Assembly: GCF_910596095.1 (NCBI RefSeq)
Contig: NC_056539.1
Location: 27,302,501-27,366,500 of the forward strand
Source of the DNA: Thunnus maccoyii
Taxonomy: Eukaryota; Chordata; Actinopteri; Scombriformes; Scombridae
Length of the DNA: 64,000 nt
Reading direction: 5' to 3'
The position numbers were made by a program, and so were the translations under genes. Under the pieces are notes generated by a model. The model saw nothing but the letters and a program-made list of their open reading frames with translations, was not told the origin of the DNA and did no database searches. Below are positions 20,478 to 33,200 of this stretch, piece by piece (position 1 is the stretch's first letter; each line of letters starts with the position of its first letter).

Positions 20478-20670
20478 GAAGAGACAGCCAAGGCCGAGTG
20501 CAAGTAAGAGTGTGACAGAAAAAGACCATTACAAAGAGAGAGAACAAGTGTGTTTTTGTGTGTTTGTGCATTTGTGACAGAAGGAAAAGGATGAGAAAAG
20601 AAAAAGATGAGAAAAGAGACTTGATTTACTGTGTGTGAAAGAGCCTACAGCCACTGGGAAGATCAGCTAA
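20478..20670 (-). repeat. Inverted duplication, right copy
   Basis: Reverse-complement partner of 17741-17972. It begins within 15 bp of the point where spacer 1 ends. Confidence 0.85.
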
Positions 20671-20684
20671 AGCTCAGGATGGGG

Positions 20685-21475
20685 AGATTCAGATATTTGA
20701 ATATGAATATCATGTCTTCAACGGGATCTCAACATCATACAAATTGAAAAGAGTATCCTCTTACAAATATCTTGGTTTCTGGACTGATGATAAGCTGTGC
20801 TTCAAAAAAAGCATATAACTAAGTCACTAAAAGCAAAACTGGCATTCTTTTACAGAAATAAAATATGTTTTACCCAGAACTGCAGAAAACAAATTGTTCA
20901 ATCAACCTTTTTCAGCTATGGCGATACAATTTATATGCACACTCCTGCCTCTACACTTAAATCTCTAGATGCAGTTTATCATTCAGCTCTTAGATTCATA
21001 ACTGGAGATGGTTTTTGAACACATCCTTGTATATTATATGAGAAAGTTGGGTGGCAATCGTTGGCAGTAAGAAGGAAACAACACAGCACTACTGGGCAAA
21101 CTTCCTGCGTATATATTTCATGTCTTCTCAATTATAGATCACATTCACACCACACTAGATCCCAGGATTATTTGGATTCTTGAAGAACATCAGGTTAGTA
21201 CTATAGTTGGAAAGTTGACATTTATACGATATAATATATATATTGTAATATTTCACTCCGCACAAGTGGAACAATTTGCAAAAGCTTGTTAAAATAGAAG
21301 AGCTGATCCCTTACATACATTTCAAACATCTGTGAATGATGGTGATGTCTTTTGTTCAATGTCTTTGAATGTTGTCGTTGTTTGTATGTTTGCTGCAGAT
21401 CTTGTTGTCTGTTTTTATTTTCTGTATGTTCTCTAATCAGGGCGGGCTTGGAAAATAAAGATAAAGATTTAATAA
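20685..21475 (+). mobile_element. LINE 3' fragment, clade uncertain
   Basis: The plus-strand frames give non-LTR retrotransposon C-terminal signatures: KRVSSYKYLGFWTDDKLCFK at 20740-20800, then LKAKLAFFYRNK, and LKSLDAVYHSALRFITGD at 20950-21010. Later pieces read GKLPAYI in another frame. The end at 21450-21475 has AAAATAAAGATAAAG, fitting an A-rich LINE tail. At least two frame breaks and several stops are present, so it is inactive. The domain is that downstream of the reverse transcriptase. I cannot place it to a clade with certainty. Confidence 0.75.
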
Positions 21476-22962
21476 TAATAACAAGGACCAAATCTGATGG
21501 GAAATTTCATGTGATCCAACTTCAGTGGGATTTGTGAGGAAGGTTTTGGATGGTGCTTGTGGGCCTGGACAGTTAACTAAAGTAGCAAGACTGCAAACTT
21601 AAAACCCTCCTGCAATTCATCCAGCACTGATAATGAAATGCTAATAATCACTCCAGTACCAAATGACTATAATGTGTAAAGAACAAAAAGTCTGAGGTTA
21701 TACAAGAGTGTGATGAGTCTTAGCTAATAATTAATATAATAACCATCCTTTTCACTTTCTAACTGTTAAGTATGGCTTTTTACAGAAGACTTTACAAAAT
21801 GACAAGACAAGTTATACTAATAATAAAGAGAAAACACGGGTGAACTGCAGAAATTAGTGATTGGTTATAAAGAAAATAATACTGCCCTCACAGAAAATGA
21901 CTAACCAAAGGACAAAATGAGACTGAATAACTGAGTGATACCTAATACTCAGTCTGAATATTAATTAATCTGCCTGCACAAGTTGGTACAGAAATGCACA
22001 TATCATCTTAAAATTTGAAAAATTCCCTCCTTACTGTGTTTCAGGAAGAAACCTTCAACTGTTTGTTAAAAATAGTCTAACCCTGATCATGGTGTTGTCT
22101 GGAAACTCATCAACTCTCTTTCTCTTTTCTTTTTGGGGTTTTTCCTGCTCCAATCTTCTTTCTATTCTCCCTTTTTACACTTTCCCTCTCTCCTCATCCT
22201 CTCCTATATGTTTGATGTGGTGGCGATGATCGGTGCTCTGCAACCTAGGGAGTTGTGCCATTCAGTGTTTTCAGGGAGTTGTGCCACGTCACTAAACTAG
22301 GTAACCAGCTACAGTTCCCATCAGGCTTTGTGTTACTGTACTTGTTTTTTCTATACGAAAAATCATATTTTCAAGTTCCTTATGTTTAGCTTCAGATCTG
22401 TATGAAGAGAACTTGATGTGATCACCACATAAAGTCACTACAGGTGTTGCAAAGTCCACCAAACAATTCTCTTTTATTCTATTTTCCTTCAACCAGCTTG
22501 ATTTGTCTGACAAAGACTCAACACAACTGATTCTAAAGACTCCAGCGAAGCTCTGGAGAGGGAGCTGCACCTGCTGGAGGAGGAGGAACTCTGGACTGGC
22601 GTAGGAATCAAAAAGTAAGACAGATACATTAAAGATACATGTAAGTCAGACGGAGACGATACACAGGATGAGACATTCGTCAGTGGAACTGTATACTTGT
22701 TCAGGAAACCTCTCGTGTGAATCTGCATCATGTGAATCCATCACAGTCACAAGTACAGATGAGATCATTTTAATCCCATACAGTAAGTCTGGATAAATCA
22801 ATAAATCAATCAAGTGGTCATTGTGCGTATCTTCTTAATCATGTTAGTTTGATTTATTTGACTTAAGTGTTTTGTGTTCTGTGAAATAGCCATTGATCAA
22901 AATTTTGCAAATATTTGTCTTGTTTTTCACCACAAAAACATGCTGCATGCCAGAAAAATGGG
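21476..22962. other. No gene or recognised repeat
   Basis: A+T-rich sequence with a pyrimidine-rich patch at about 22115-22205. Short open frames show no family resemblance. Confidence 0.55.
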
Positions 22963-23323
22963 TTCCACAAAGTTACGTTGTAAAAAATAAATGAAAAGCG
23001 CAAAGCAATAATTGCCTTTGAAATTCTTCCCTACACGTTACATGGTGTGCTGTCTCCGTGTTATGGGTGTATAAATAGGTAGAGGTCTGTCTGTAGTAAG
23101 GAAAGGAGAAAAGCTTTAGCTCAGTAGTTTGTGCAGCTGTCTATGATGTGGGAGACTCCAGTTCAAGACCTGGTCTGGGTGCCTTCTTTGTAAGATATTT
23201 TATTCAGGAAAACTTGAATTTTCTGAAATTAAAAGCGTAATAAAAACAAAAACAGGATTTCTAAGCCTCTGTCCACTTTTATTCAAATACAAATACAAAT
23301 ACTGGGCCCTCTGCACATCTCTA
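22963..23323. mobile_element. Truncated relative of the hAT element at 15310
   Basis: Matches the right half of the 15310-16073 element, from TTCCACAAAGTTACGTTGTA to the terminal GCACATCTCTA, including the AAATAC subterminal repeats. The left end is missing, so no target duplication can be read. Differences of roughly 10% or more by eye suggest two separate insertions. Confidence 0.85.
23115..23171 (+). promoter_or_regulatory. tRNA-like Pol III promoter in the second hAT relative
   Basis: A box TAGCTCAGTAG at 23117-23127 and B box AGTTCAAGACC at 23160-23170, at the same spacing as in the first element. Confidence 0.62.
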
Positions 23324-24099
23324 GGTTGTAAGTAACATGTATCTGGCATCGTTGAGGTCCTAAACTACCACACATGCACATATTTAACTGAAATGTGAGC
23401 TGCATTTGTACAAAAGTAACAACAATAATGTAATTTGTGTGACAGTCAAATCATAAATATCGATGACATGGGTGTGGTAGTATAAATGTCAATAAATGAC
23501 AGTCCAGATGATGAAGATGAGAATGAGAACAAGAAGGTGACATGTTTATTTTACCGGGCTGTGAGGTGCCGACACTGAATGATGACAAGAAGCAATATGC
23601 GCATGTGCAAAGAAATGAGATGTTAAAAAAAAAAAACGTTCTGACAGCAGTCGCATAGCGAGACATCAGATATGTATCATACACATAATATGAATAAATC
23701 AGATTTGGTTTGTTAACACTTCTGAGTCACTTGGATGCAAAAAAGAGTCAGATTTGAGCCACTTCAGCATTTAATGTGAACATAGCCATAGTTTCCTGCC
23801 TTTGCCAATCACCTGACCCTACTCCTCCCTTCACACTTGTTCCTCATTACCTTTTTTGCCTTAGAGCATATGTACCTGCCTGGTTACCCCACTCACTTGC
23901 CAAATTGTTTCTGTTGCCTTGTGCCAGACTCTTCCTCCGCCTGTCTGTCTCACACCTCTGCAGAGGCTTCTTGGAATTGTTTGCTTGTTTTGGATAGATG
24001 TCAAGTTGCTATCAGCAAGTCTGTCTGTTGATTTAAGTAAACACCTTTTATGTCTTGACTCTTCCTGTTTCTTTAACGATAAAGAAACAGACAAACATC

Positions 24100-25205
24100 T
24101 TTAACGATAAACTTCTAACTATTAGAGACAAAATTCATCACCTCCTGCCCTCAACAGGCACTGATTTATCCTCAAACCTTAGAAATAGCTGTAAAACCTG
24201 ATTATATATTTAGACTGTTTTTCTCTAATCGACCTTCCTGTGACTGTCTACATAACAAAAGGTCTATTTGAGGATTTTCAGCCAGGATTTAGAGCACATC
24301 ATTGCACAGAGACAGCACTGGTGAAAGGACAGAGGATCGGACAAAGGACTTCTCTCTGTACTTGTCTTGTTAGATCTTAGTGCTGCGTTTGACGTTATTG
24401 ACTATCACGTCCTATTACAGAGACTGGAACATTTAATTGGCATTAAAGGAACCGCATTAAGCTGGTTTAAATCCTGTTCATCAGATAGATTTCAGTTTGT
24501 ACACGTTAATGATGAATTGACATGGAGTTCCACAAGGTTCTGTGCTTGGTCCAATACTATTCACCTTATATATGCTTCCTTTAGGTAATATTATTCAGAA
24601 ACACTCCATTAGTTTTCATTGTTATGCAGATGATACTAATTATATTTATCAATGAAGCCAGATGAAACCAACCAGTTAACTAAACTCCAAGCATGCCTTA
24701 AGGACATATAGACCTGGATGACCTGCAATTTTCTGCTATTGAACTCAGACAAAACTGAAGTTATGATGCTTGGCCCTAAAAACCTTAAAAACACTTTATT
24801 TAATAATATAGTTACTCTAGATGGCATTAACCTGGCCTCCAGCGCCACCATAAGGAATCTGGGAGTTATCTTTGATCAGGATATGTCCTCTACCTCCCAC
24901 ATAAAACACTGCTTTTCACTGCTTGACGCCCACGCCTGCTATTATTATTGTTATTAGTCATATTTCTATCATAATTATTGTTGTTATTATGGTTCTCTGT
25001 GTCTCTCCCCCCTTTCTCCCCTCCCTCTTTCTCTCTCAACCCAACCAGTCAGGGCAGATGGCTGCCCACCTAGGGCCCTGTTCTGCTTTCCACTGTCGCC
25101 AAGTGCTTGCTCACGGGGGAATGTTGGTTCTCTGTAAATTAACAAGTACAGTCTAGACCTGCCTTGAGATAACTTCTGTTGTGATTTGGTGCTATCTAAA
25201 TAAGA
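24100..25205 (+). mobile_element. L2-clade LINE fragment, copy 3
   Basis: In plus orientation it holds an earlier part of the reverse transcriptase than copies 1 and 2: LLDLSAAFDVIDYHVLLQRL at 24370-24430, [12 protein letters not shown], and then TCNFLLLNSDKTEVMMLGPK and NLGVIFDQDMSS at 24720-24890. At about 24910 the coding part jumps to 3' UTR sequence, so the C-terminal domain is deleted. The end keeps TGTGATTTGGTGCTATCTAAATA without an (ATTG)n tail. Several stops and shifts make it inactive. Confidence 0.88.
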
Positions 25206-26860
25206 TGGAGTTGTCTCCTATTAGGACTACTTCCTGAGTGGGAGACTCTGCTGCTTCTCTTCTCTTCTTTTTCTTTTCTTAAAACAATATGGTATTGCAC
25301 TAATGCAGAAGCATTATGGTCATTAAATATTTTTTTCTTAGTTGTATCATGCAGTACAACTGAATCTACATTTGTTATGTTTTTTCACTCATTCATGCAG
25401 GTTTTCTGTAATATGTCCCATGTCTCTATGACTTAGCAGGATTCAAATACTGAACAAATGACCCAAACAGGATAGTGGCATGAACAACCTTAAAAACACA
25501 CACAGCAGCCCACCAGCGAGTAAGTGCAAGAACCCAAGGCTGAGGCAAAAAGAGCTTCACCACTCGACAAATTCAAAAAAGGGAATAGAATATAAGACTT
25601 ACTGCACAACAAAGAGAAGCACAAAATAGGACAAGTTTTGAATAGAATACACCACAACTAAAAATGGTCATACATTTGCAGGCAATCTCTAAAAATCTAA
25701 ATGATTCAAAAGGTTTATTTCCATCAGGTCATGTTTTGATATCAGTCTTTCAAAATACGAGACTTTAAAAAGATCTTATATCATCATGGGATCTTCAGAT
25801 TCTGAAAAAACGTAATTAGGTACAGAAAAACTGAAATGGAGGATAAATCCAGATTTTGTAAAGCTATAAAGAACAAAAAACACTTTGCCACAGTCCAGGG
25901 ACAAATAAAATGCACCTCTTGTACCATCTCCTCTCTGCTTGACCTGTGATGACAAGGGTCAATGGAAAAGATTGATTTGTGGGTAAAGTGAGAAGAAACT
26001 AAAAACAGAAGGTTCGCAGTGAGGACTATAGGGATGCGTCCCTGTAGAGTGGTCTGAGTGTAGGGCTGGAGGTGAAGACTGGGGCTCAGGATGAAGCTGG
26101 GACTTGGGGAGAAACCTGTGATCGTGCAGCGGCTGTATGAGTAAAGAACAAGGATAACAAGAAACCTCAGACCGAGGAGTGGAGCTGTGCGAAATCTCGA
26201 TGTGAGAGTTTGGTCTGGGAGATAAAGCCGATGCTGGATTCAGGCCAGGCGTTGAGGGCTTGAGATGAGCTGTCAGGACTGTCAGGACTCTCAGGACTGT
26301 CAGGATACCCTCAACATATAACAGTTCTTTCTTTTGTGTGATTCTTTGCCATTATCAAACAGTAGAAATTTCCACGATTACGCAGCATTTTTTTATCCAT
26401 CTTTTTTACATAAATGCAATTCAGGTGAACCCTTGTTTTATTTTATTTGCTCTATACATTGAATTAAAATAGAATAGTGTAAATTAATAATAATTGATAA
26501 TAACTGAAATTAACTTCAGAGTTGTTCCCTCCAAAGTCCTGCCGAAGTCTTTTTTACAGTGTGTTTTGGATAGGCATATTTTTCACCAGTCTCCTATACA
26601 AAAAGTGCCAGAAAGCTGAGTTGAACTGTCTCAACTCTTAACTCAAGACTTTAAGGATTAACCAGTTCAAACAGCTAGATTTCTGCCGAAGGAAACAGAA
26701 ATCATGTTTGTATTCACTCTGTACATTCCAGTTGCAGATTGTCTGTCTCTTATTTTAATCCCTCCTTATAAACTTAGATACTGGTCCACTATTCTTATTA
26801 TTCTAATGACATGCTCTGTGAAGTCTGAGGGTTACACTTTTAGCCACACTTTTCCTCTCG
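25206..26860. other. No gene recognised; small tandem repeat
   Basis: Nothing codes here. At about 26270-26306 a 9-bp unit (CTGTCAGGA and a variant) is repeated four times. Confidence 0.55.
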
Positions 26861-27395
26861 CACCACCAGCAGGTTGACATTTTCGTCTTTAATTGAAATT
26901 TCTTGGGTTGTCATATAGTTTATTTACAGACATTCATAGTTCCAAGATGATACATCCTAATGACTTTGGTGATCCCCTGGCTTTTCCTTTAGCACCATCG
27001 TGAGTTGACATTTGTGGTTTTGAGTGAAATGCCTCAACAACTATTGGATGAATTGCCATGACATCTGGTACACACATTCATGTCCCCACACATTCATGTC
27101 CCCCTTTTGAATGAATTGTAATCACTTTGGTGATTCCTTAACTTTTCATTTAGAGCCTCCATCAAGTCAAAAATCTGATTTCAATACGATGGTTTACAAC
27201 CAAATACTTGCATTGAATGACATTCCCATCAGCCCCAGATGTACTTTATGCTTATGCGCTCATAAGCAAATGCTAAATCTTAAACTAAGACTTTAAACAT
27301 GGCAAACATTATTACTATTACTACATCAGCATGTTAGCATTGTGAGCATGGTGGCATACTGATATTCAGCTCAAAGTGCCACTCCGACCGCGCAT
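26861..27395. repeat. Old fish interspersed repeat, unclassified
   Basis: I recognise the phrases ACTTTGGTGATCCC, CATTCATGTCCCCC, ACATTCCCATCAGCC and CATCAGCATGTTAGCATTG from a common fish repeat of unknown class. Two related blocks (ACTTTGGTGAT... at 26960 and 27123) and a 16-bp tandem duplication at about 27070-27105 occur inside it. No ends or target duplication are visible. Confidence 0.6.
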
Positions 27396-30126
27396 GTACA
27401 AGGGGTGTAAATGTACACAAATGTGACTGAAGTCTGTCCTATCACCTAGCCAATTTTATCCCCTCACAGGCTAGACATGATGGCACCAAGCCCTTTGGAC
27501 AAATATGACCGTAGCCCATGAGGGCTCAGTCTGCTAGTCCATATTTGACATTTTGACTAAAGTGGTTGCTTTAAGTGTTCCAACGCTCTCTGGGTAGAAG
27601 AACAGATACACATTTTGGAGGCGTCTCAGCTCAGATTTGGCAGCACTGTAAGTTCGATAAACCACTGCCAATATGTTTGGCATGAATGCTCGCTAAACTC
27701 TACTTATAGGCAGGAAGACATGTATACAGTACACAGTACTGTTGTGCCTTGAGGAACAACAGACGTGCTCCTGGTGTTCATCTTCTGCATTTACAGAATT
27801 AAGCGATGCATTGGAAATCTATGGAGCACAGCACACGACACAGCAGGCCTTTGAGTCACTCGTCAACAAACAGAAGAGTATTGGCTGCATTCTGCGGATT
27901 ACTCACTGAGACAGATGAAAATACAAAAGCCAGTTGGAACAGATTTATTATAGATTATGCTGTCAGACACTGAGCCACATATATAAATGACATACCTGGA
28001 GAGGTGGCAAATTGGGATGATTGATTGCAAACATACAAATACAAAAGCAGGCATGTGGACAGGCCGGTAAAAATGTACACACAAAGAGTCATACATACAT
28101 GTTTATACACACATTCACAAAAGATATATGCTCTTGTCACCGGTGTTGATATGGCTTTTCTATGCACTGCCTATAAGAGTAATGACTGAGCTGAGACAGT
28201 TTTCATGGAATCCATAGACACCTATACCTATCTCCTCGCCTTCATACACTGCTCATCTGTCTTTCCTGCTGAAGATTTCGGCATGATTTCCTCCACAGTG
28301 TAATAATGTCTGCCTGGGGAAGAGAGATGAGCAGACTCTTCTGCTTGTGGTGTGTTTGGTCTCTTTTTTTCAGCATTAGGTGAACTGAAAAAACAATTAA
28401 TTCTAACCAGAGTACGACAGCCTGATAAACAATTCTGATCCTTATAACCTTAAATTTAAAAATCTGTGAATCAGCCTTTTCTTTGCCTGTGATATTCAGA
28501 CTGAACCCCCGGTTTGGGAAGGGGTGGTTATTTTGCTCTAATGAATCACTGTGACTGATTTAACTGTCCGTGCAACATCATTTTCAGTCGACACAAAAGC
28601 TGCATTTGTGGTGTCAAGGAACATTTATGTGGGCATTTATCATGCTGATCAAAGTAGCATGCCATTAGCAACCTGTTGAGCTCCATTTCTGACTTCATTG
28701 TTGCTGTGTACTCCAACCTGCATGGCCATCAAGTCTCTCTTTTATTTGATTTTCCGTCTAGAGGTTTTCATGCATCTAAAAGTTTGGGCTTTTTCTTCAG
28801 CAGTATGCATAAATTAATTTTCAGAAGTCAATCCTGAGCATAACTAGACAAAATACAAAATGCAATCAATCCAAACAGAGAGAACACCAACACTGGGAAC
28901 AGTAGTTGATAGCACATCTGCTTGGATCCACTCAGGTTTTAGATATATTGACACAGACTTGTGGCAAAACAATGGGTCCCTCCTCAAGCCAATTAGACTA
29001 ATATAATTTGGACCTGACTCAACTTGGGTTGTCCTGAGTCTTGGTTACAAAGAACCAAACAGAACCTACAATTAGATCATATCTCCATTATTGCAAAATA
29101 CAATAAACATACTCTTTATTGCATATAACTTTGTCTGAACCCATTTTTCTCGCCAGTTGAATGTTTTTCCAAAACACATCGGAACATCAGAAAAGAAGTA
29201 GTGCCTTTATTGCACTGTGTTTCTAAGCTCTATCAGTTGATTTACAACATCCTTGATAACTCACTTTCATCAATGCTTGTTATCAACACGTTTCTTTGGA
29301 TTCTGGCTCTGGTAGAGGTGGATGACATTCCCATCCTTAGACTTTATTGGCTCGGTTGTGTCTTCAAACAGCCAACAACCATCCACAAGCTTGTTGGACA
29401 AATCTTTGAGTCCTCAATTAAACTTTTCTTTTCCTGTTAAATATGATCTGTGATATTCTAAATTAGATGTAAATTGGTACTGTCTCCACACGATACAGTA
29501 TCAGTAAACAGTGGCTGCAAACAGTATTGATGGTTGTATCAGTCATTGTATTGGGCACTAAGGATTAGTCTTGCATTCAAGAACATTGTACATTTTCTGC
29601 ACAGGTGTTGTGTAACAAAAACATTTTCCATCATTTTAAATATTTATTTCAAAACACAGTTTATCATTTGGACCACAGCAAAATAATTATAACTTCACAA
29701 AAAGAAGGATGAGAAAAAACTGAACTGAGCAATCAAGTCAACAAATACATCCAGAGGAAACTAGCCAGATTGATGTACACTAGAGTATGACACTCAGCAG
29801 CCAATCACAGCTGGAGTAACCCTGCAGGCAGCCAATCGTACATGTGGTTCAGTACAGTGCACACAGCTACGGCAACAGCTGCGTCTGTTTCACAAGAGAC
29901 AGAAAACTTTCTGAGTCATTGATGAACCAAATGAGCAGCCTGTTCATCTATCCTCCTCTTAATCTGCGCTGTCTGCAGTAAAACCTTATCTCTTGCAGAT
30001 TTACAAATAAAAAAACATCATATTCTTAACTGCCTTTGCTCAACCATGATCACAGTGATGCTTCTTTGGTAGTGTTGATACTTTTTGCTGCCCTTCAAGG
30101 AGTGCATATTGTGGATTTGGCGTTGA
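27396..30126. other. No gene or recognised repeat
   Basis: Unassigned A+T-rich sequence. Open frames are under 80 codons and have no signature. Confidence 0.5.
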
Positions 30127-30298
30127 AGCAATAGTTCGACATTTTGGAAAATGTGCTCATTTGCTTCCTTGCTAGATGTTAGATGACAAAATTAATACCA
30201 CTTTCATGCCTGTATGGTAATTATGAAGCTACCTCCAGCAGAAAGTTATCTAGCCAGCCTGGCTCTGTTCAAATGTAAGAAAATTTGCCTAGCAGAGG
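30127..30298 (+). repeat. Fish interspersed repeat (AATAGTTCGACATTTTGG type)
   Basis: Begins GCAATAGTTCGACATTTTGG and runs through TAATACCACTTTCATG and AGCCTGGCTCTGTTCAAA, the typical order in a common fish repeat. The end fades out near 30298. A second copy in the other orientation lies at 38455-38625. Confidence 0.65.
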
Positions 30299-33200
30299 TT
30301 TTTGATTGTGATTTTGAGATTTTTAAAGCTTTGTGCATCAGAGTTTTAGAGATGAGATCATGCATAGGAGAGAAATACCTACAACTGCAGCTTTAGGGCA
30401 TGTGACACATAACACACAGCAGAAACTCAGTTTTCCCTTTCAATGGCTGCTTTAATGACACCAAGAAACTCAATCTGGGGCATGAAGTAAAACACTGGGA
30501 TGGGCCTCAGCAGGCATCTGCCATCGACTCCACTAGCAGTACTCCCTGCTAAGATATAACTCAACTCTTCAATTGTGAAATGCGCTTAAGTCCACAAGCA
30601 AGATCAAAGCATTATTCCTGTGTGCTTTAGATTTTGTTGCACTGGAGAAAAATAGAGAATTTACCAAGAATATAAACCAGGAATCTTCATTGTTATCCTC
30701 ATTGGAATAAGAAAAGATTCTTATAAACAAATGAAATAAAATAAACAAGAAAGCGTTTATTTGCGATTAATTTCTAATCCATGATTTCAAAGGATACTGA
30801 GTACTGCAGAGGCTGGCTGTGAGCGGAGGAGGATGCAGCTTAGAGAAAATAGAGGATATACGAATATTCATTCAATTTATGTAGAAGAAGAAGGAACACA
30901 TATTTTGTCTGAAACATGCTTATATTTAAAGCAAGATTATGCAACTATTTTACCTTAAAATAACAGCTTCAAAATCATTTTGATGGTACACTGACTTGTA
31001 ATAGGGAGACTGGCAGCTCTTTCTTTCCCACTCTGCGCCCTGAACACCTGTTCTTGCACTATGTAACTTGGGTTGAGCAGGTACGATCACTTTTGAGAAA
31101 TAGTAGTTACCTGGACGTAACTCCAGGGTTTTCAGTTAATAAGTGACACCTGGTTCACCTGATGAGTCCTTTGGTGAATTACAATCACTTGTTATCTTGC
31201 AAATATCTAACTATATCGTTATCAACAGAACTAAGATACATACTGGCAGACACCAGACTGTACTTTCCGTGGTGTGAGAAGATGATGTGGATCATTGTGG
31301 ATTGTGACATAAGTCAGTCAGCGCTGTGTAAATTAATTGCTGTTAGCAACTATATTTTAGCACACAGCTGCTGTGGGTTCAGATGTTGACAATCACAGAA
31401 ATAAGTTCAGCCAGAAGCACAGCTAGGGATGTCACAACAGTAAGTGTTGAAGTCTGTTCCCCTTACTGCAAGGTAAAATAAGTTGTTAGGGCTGCCTGTT
31501 GGAGATGTGCTGTTTGCTGAAAAAGCAGTAAGAGCCTGTCATCTGCAACTCTTCATCAAACATCTCACTGTGGCTGTTTATGCTTGTACTTTTCCTTTCT
31601 GCAATATTTATAACTGATCCGCTGAACAAACAGCTCCAGTTCTTCACAATAAAAGCCTTCCGTTAGTTTGTCACCGGAAAGCTTTTAATATGAAGCAGCA
31701 GTATCAGGAAATGTTTTCATCAGCAGTAACTTAACACGGCTCTGATATGGCTGAAAGTGATCAGGAAAAGTAAAATAAGGATGATATCTGAAAGTAAACA
31801 GTAACACAGGGGAGTTATTTCAGGCACACCGGCGCGACCAATAAAAATGTTTAGTCACATTTGACAGATTTTTGTCACTTGTGGCAGGAGAGGCCGCTGT
31901 TGATGTTGCTCAGCAGAAGTTACATAGTCTTGCTTTAAGCAATTGATCATTCCTTTAAAAGCATGCCAAGCAACATTTCCCAGACACTGGTTCTGTGTTA
32001 CACTCCACACTGCAGTAGACTTTGGAGAGAGTAAGAACATTTCCTTTCTCAGATAATTGCTTATTCTGTATGTGATGAAGGAGGAAATGCAGGTATACTG
32101 AGGTAAATTATACTGCACTGAGGTAAAGTGTGGATGTAAGTGTGATTGCTGCTTATTTTTATTTTTTTTTTCTTATTTTCTCCTTTTCTCACTGTGCTTC
32201 CCTAGGCCAACTCCACTGTTGTTATGGGAAATGTATATTCACCATGTGATTCCCCTGATAGCATGTTGTCGTCAAGGACGACAAGGTCTAGTTGCAAGTG
32301 CAGAAACAAGTATGTGATCCCTCACTGGCTTCCCAGCGGCAAACACAGCTCATTGTATTTGACAGACTGTAAGATCAAACATGAAGTATAGGAGAAAGGT
32401 GAATATCTGCAGTGGTGAGTAAGAAGTTTGACCTACTGTAGGAATAATATATTTAAAAGCAATCCTACCAGTGAAGGAGGTAAAAAAAACTCGTCAGCGA
32501 GTGCTGGACTAAACTGGAGATATTAATTTGCACAGTTTTTTGTTCCCACAATAATTTTTCAGTGTTGCTGTACAGCATTTCAATCAATACAATCTTCATC
32601 AGGCGTATAACTGTCGGAGCACAAAACAACGAGAGGATTCTACTCTTTGGCAACAAAAACATAATTGGACATAAACTACAGTTTTGCACAATATCAATAT
32701 ATAACATTTGAGTTGGAGATGATTTGTACACATTTTTGTAAAGATTTTGTACAGTTAGCAAAGCAGCACTGTTTGGAAAAGAGGTAATAATTTATGACAG
32801 TAACAAAGCTAACTGGCAGGATTGTGTGAGCTGGGTGTCAGTTAGATGGCAGCTCTTGCAAAGAGCTTCTGAGACAGTTGGTGGTCTTGGACAGGTGCTG
32901 TCTCCCAGAGGAAGGCATTTTGAACAGGTGATTGCCGGGGTGGAAAAGGTTGGTGACAGTCCTTGCTGCCCTTTTCTTCCCGCCGGTGGCATTAGACTTG
33001 TCAATGAACGGCTGCTCAGCAGTGCAGGCAATGCTCAGCGGCTCGGCATCGGGGCCAGAGGTGGCCTGCTGATTGATAGGTCTGGAGGGCATCTGAGCAT
33101 CTCAACTAATTATGATTAATGCCTCTGTGTCTGCTGGATCACAATCTGCAGATGCGTGAAATTAACTTTAATTACTCTGTTTGTACAGTTCAGTTGTTTT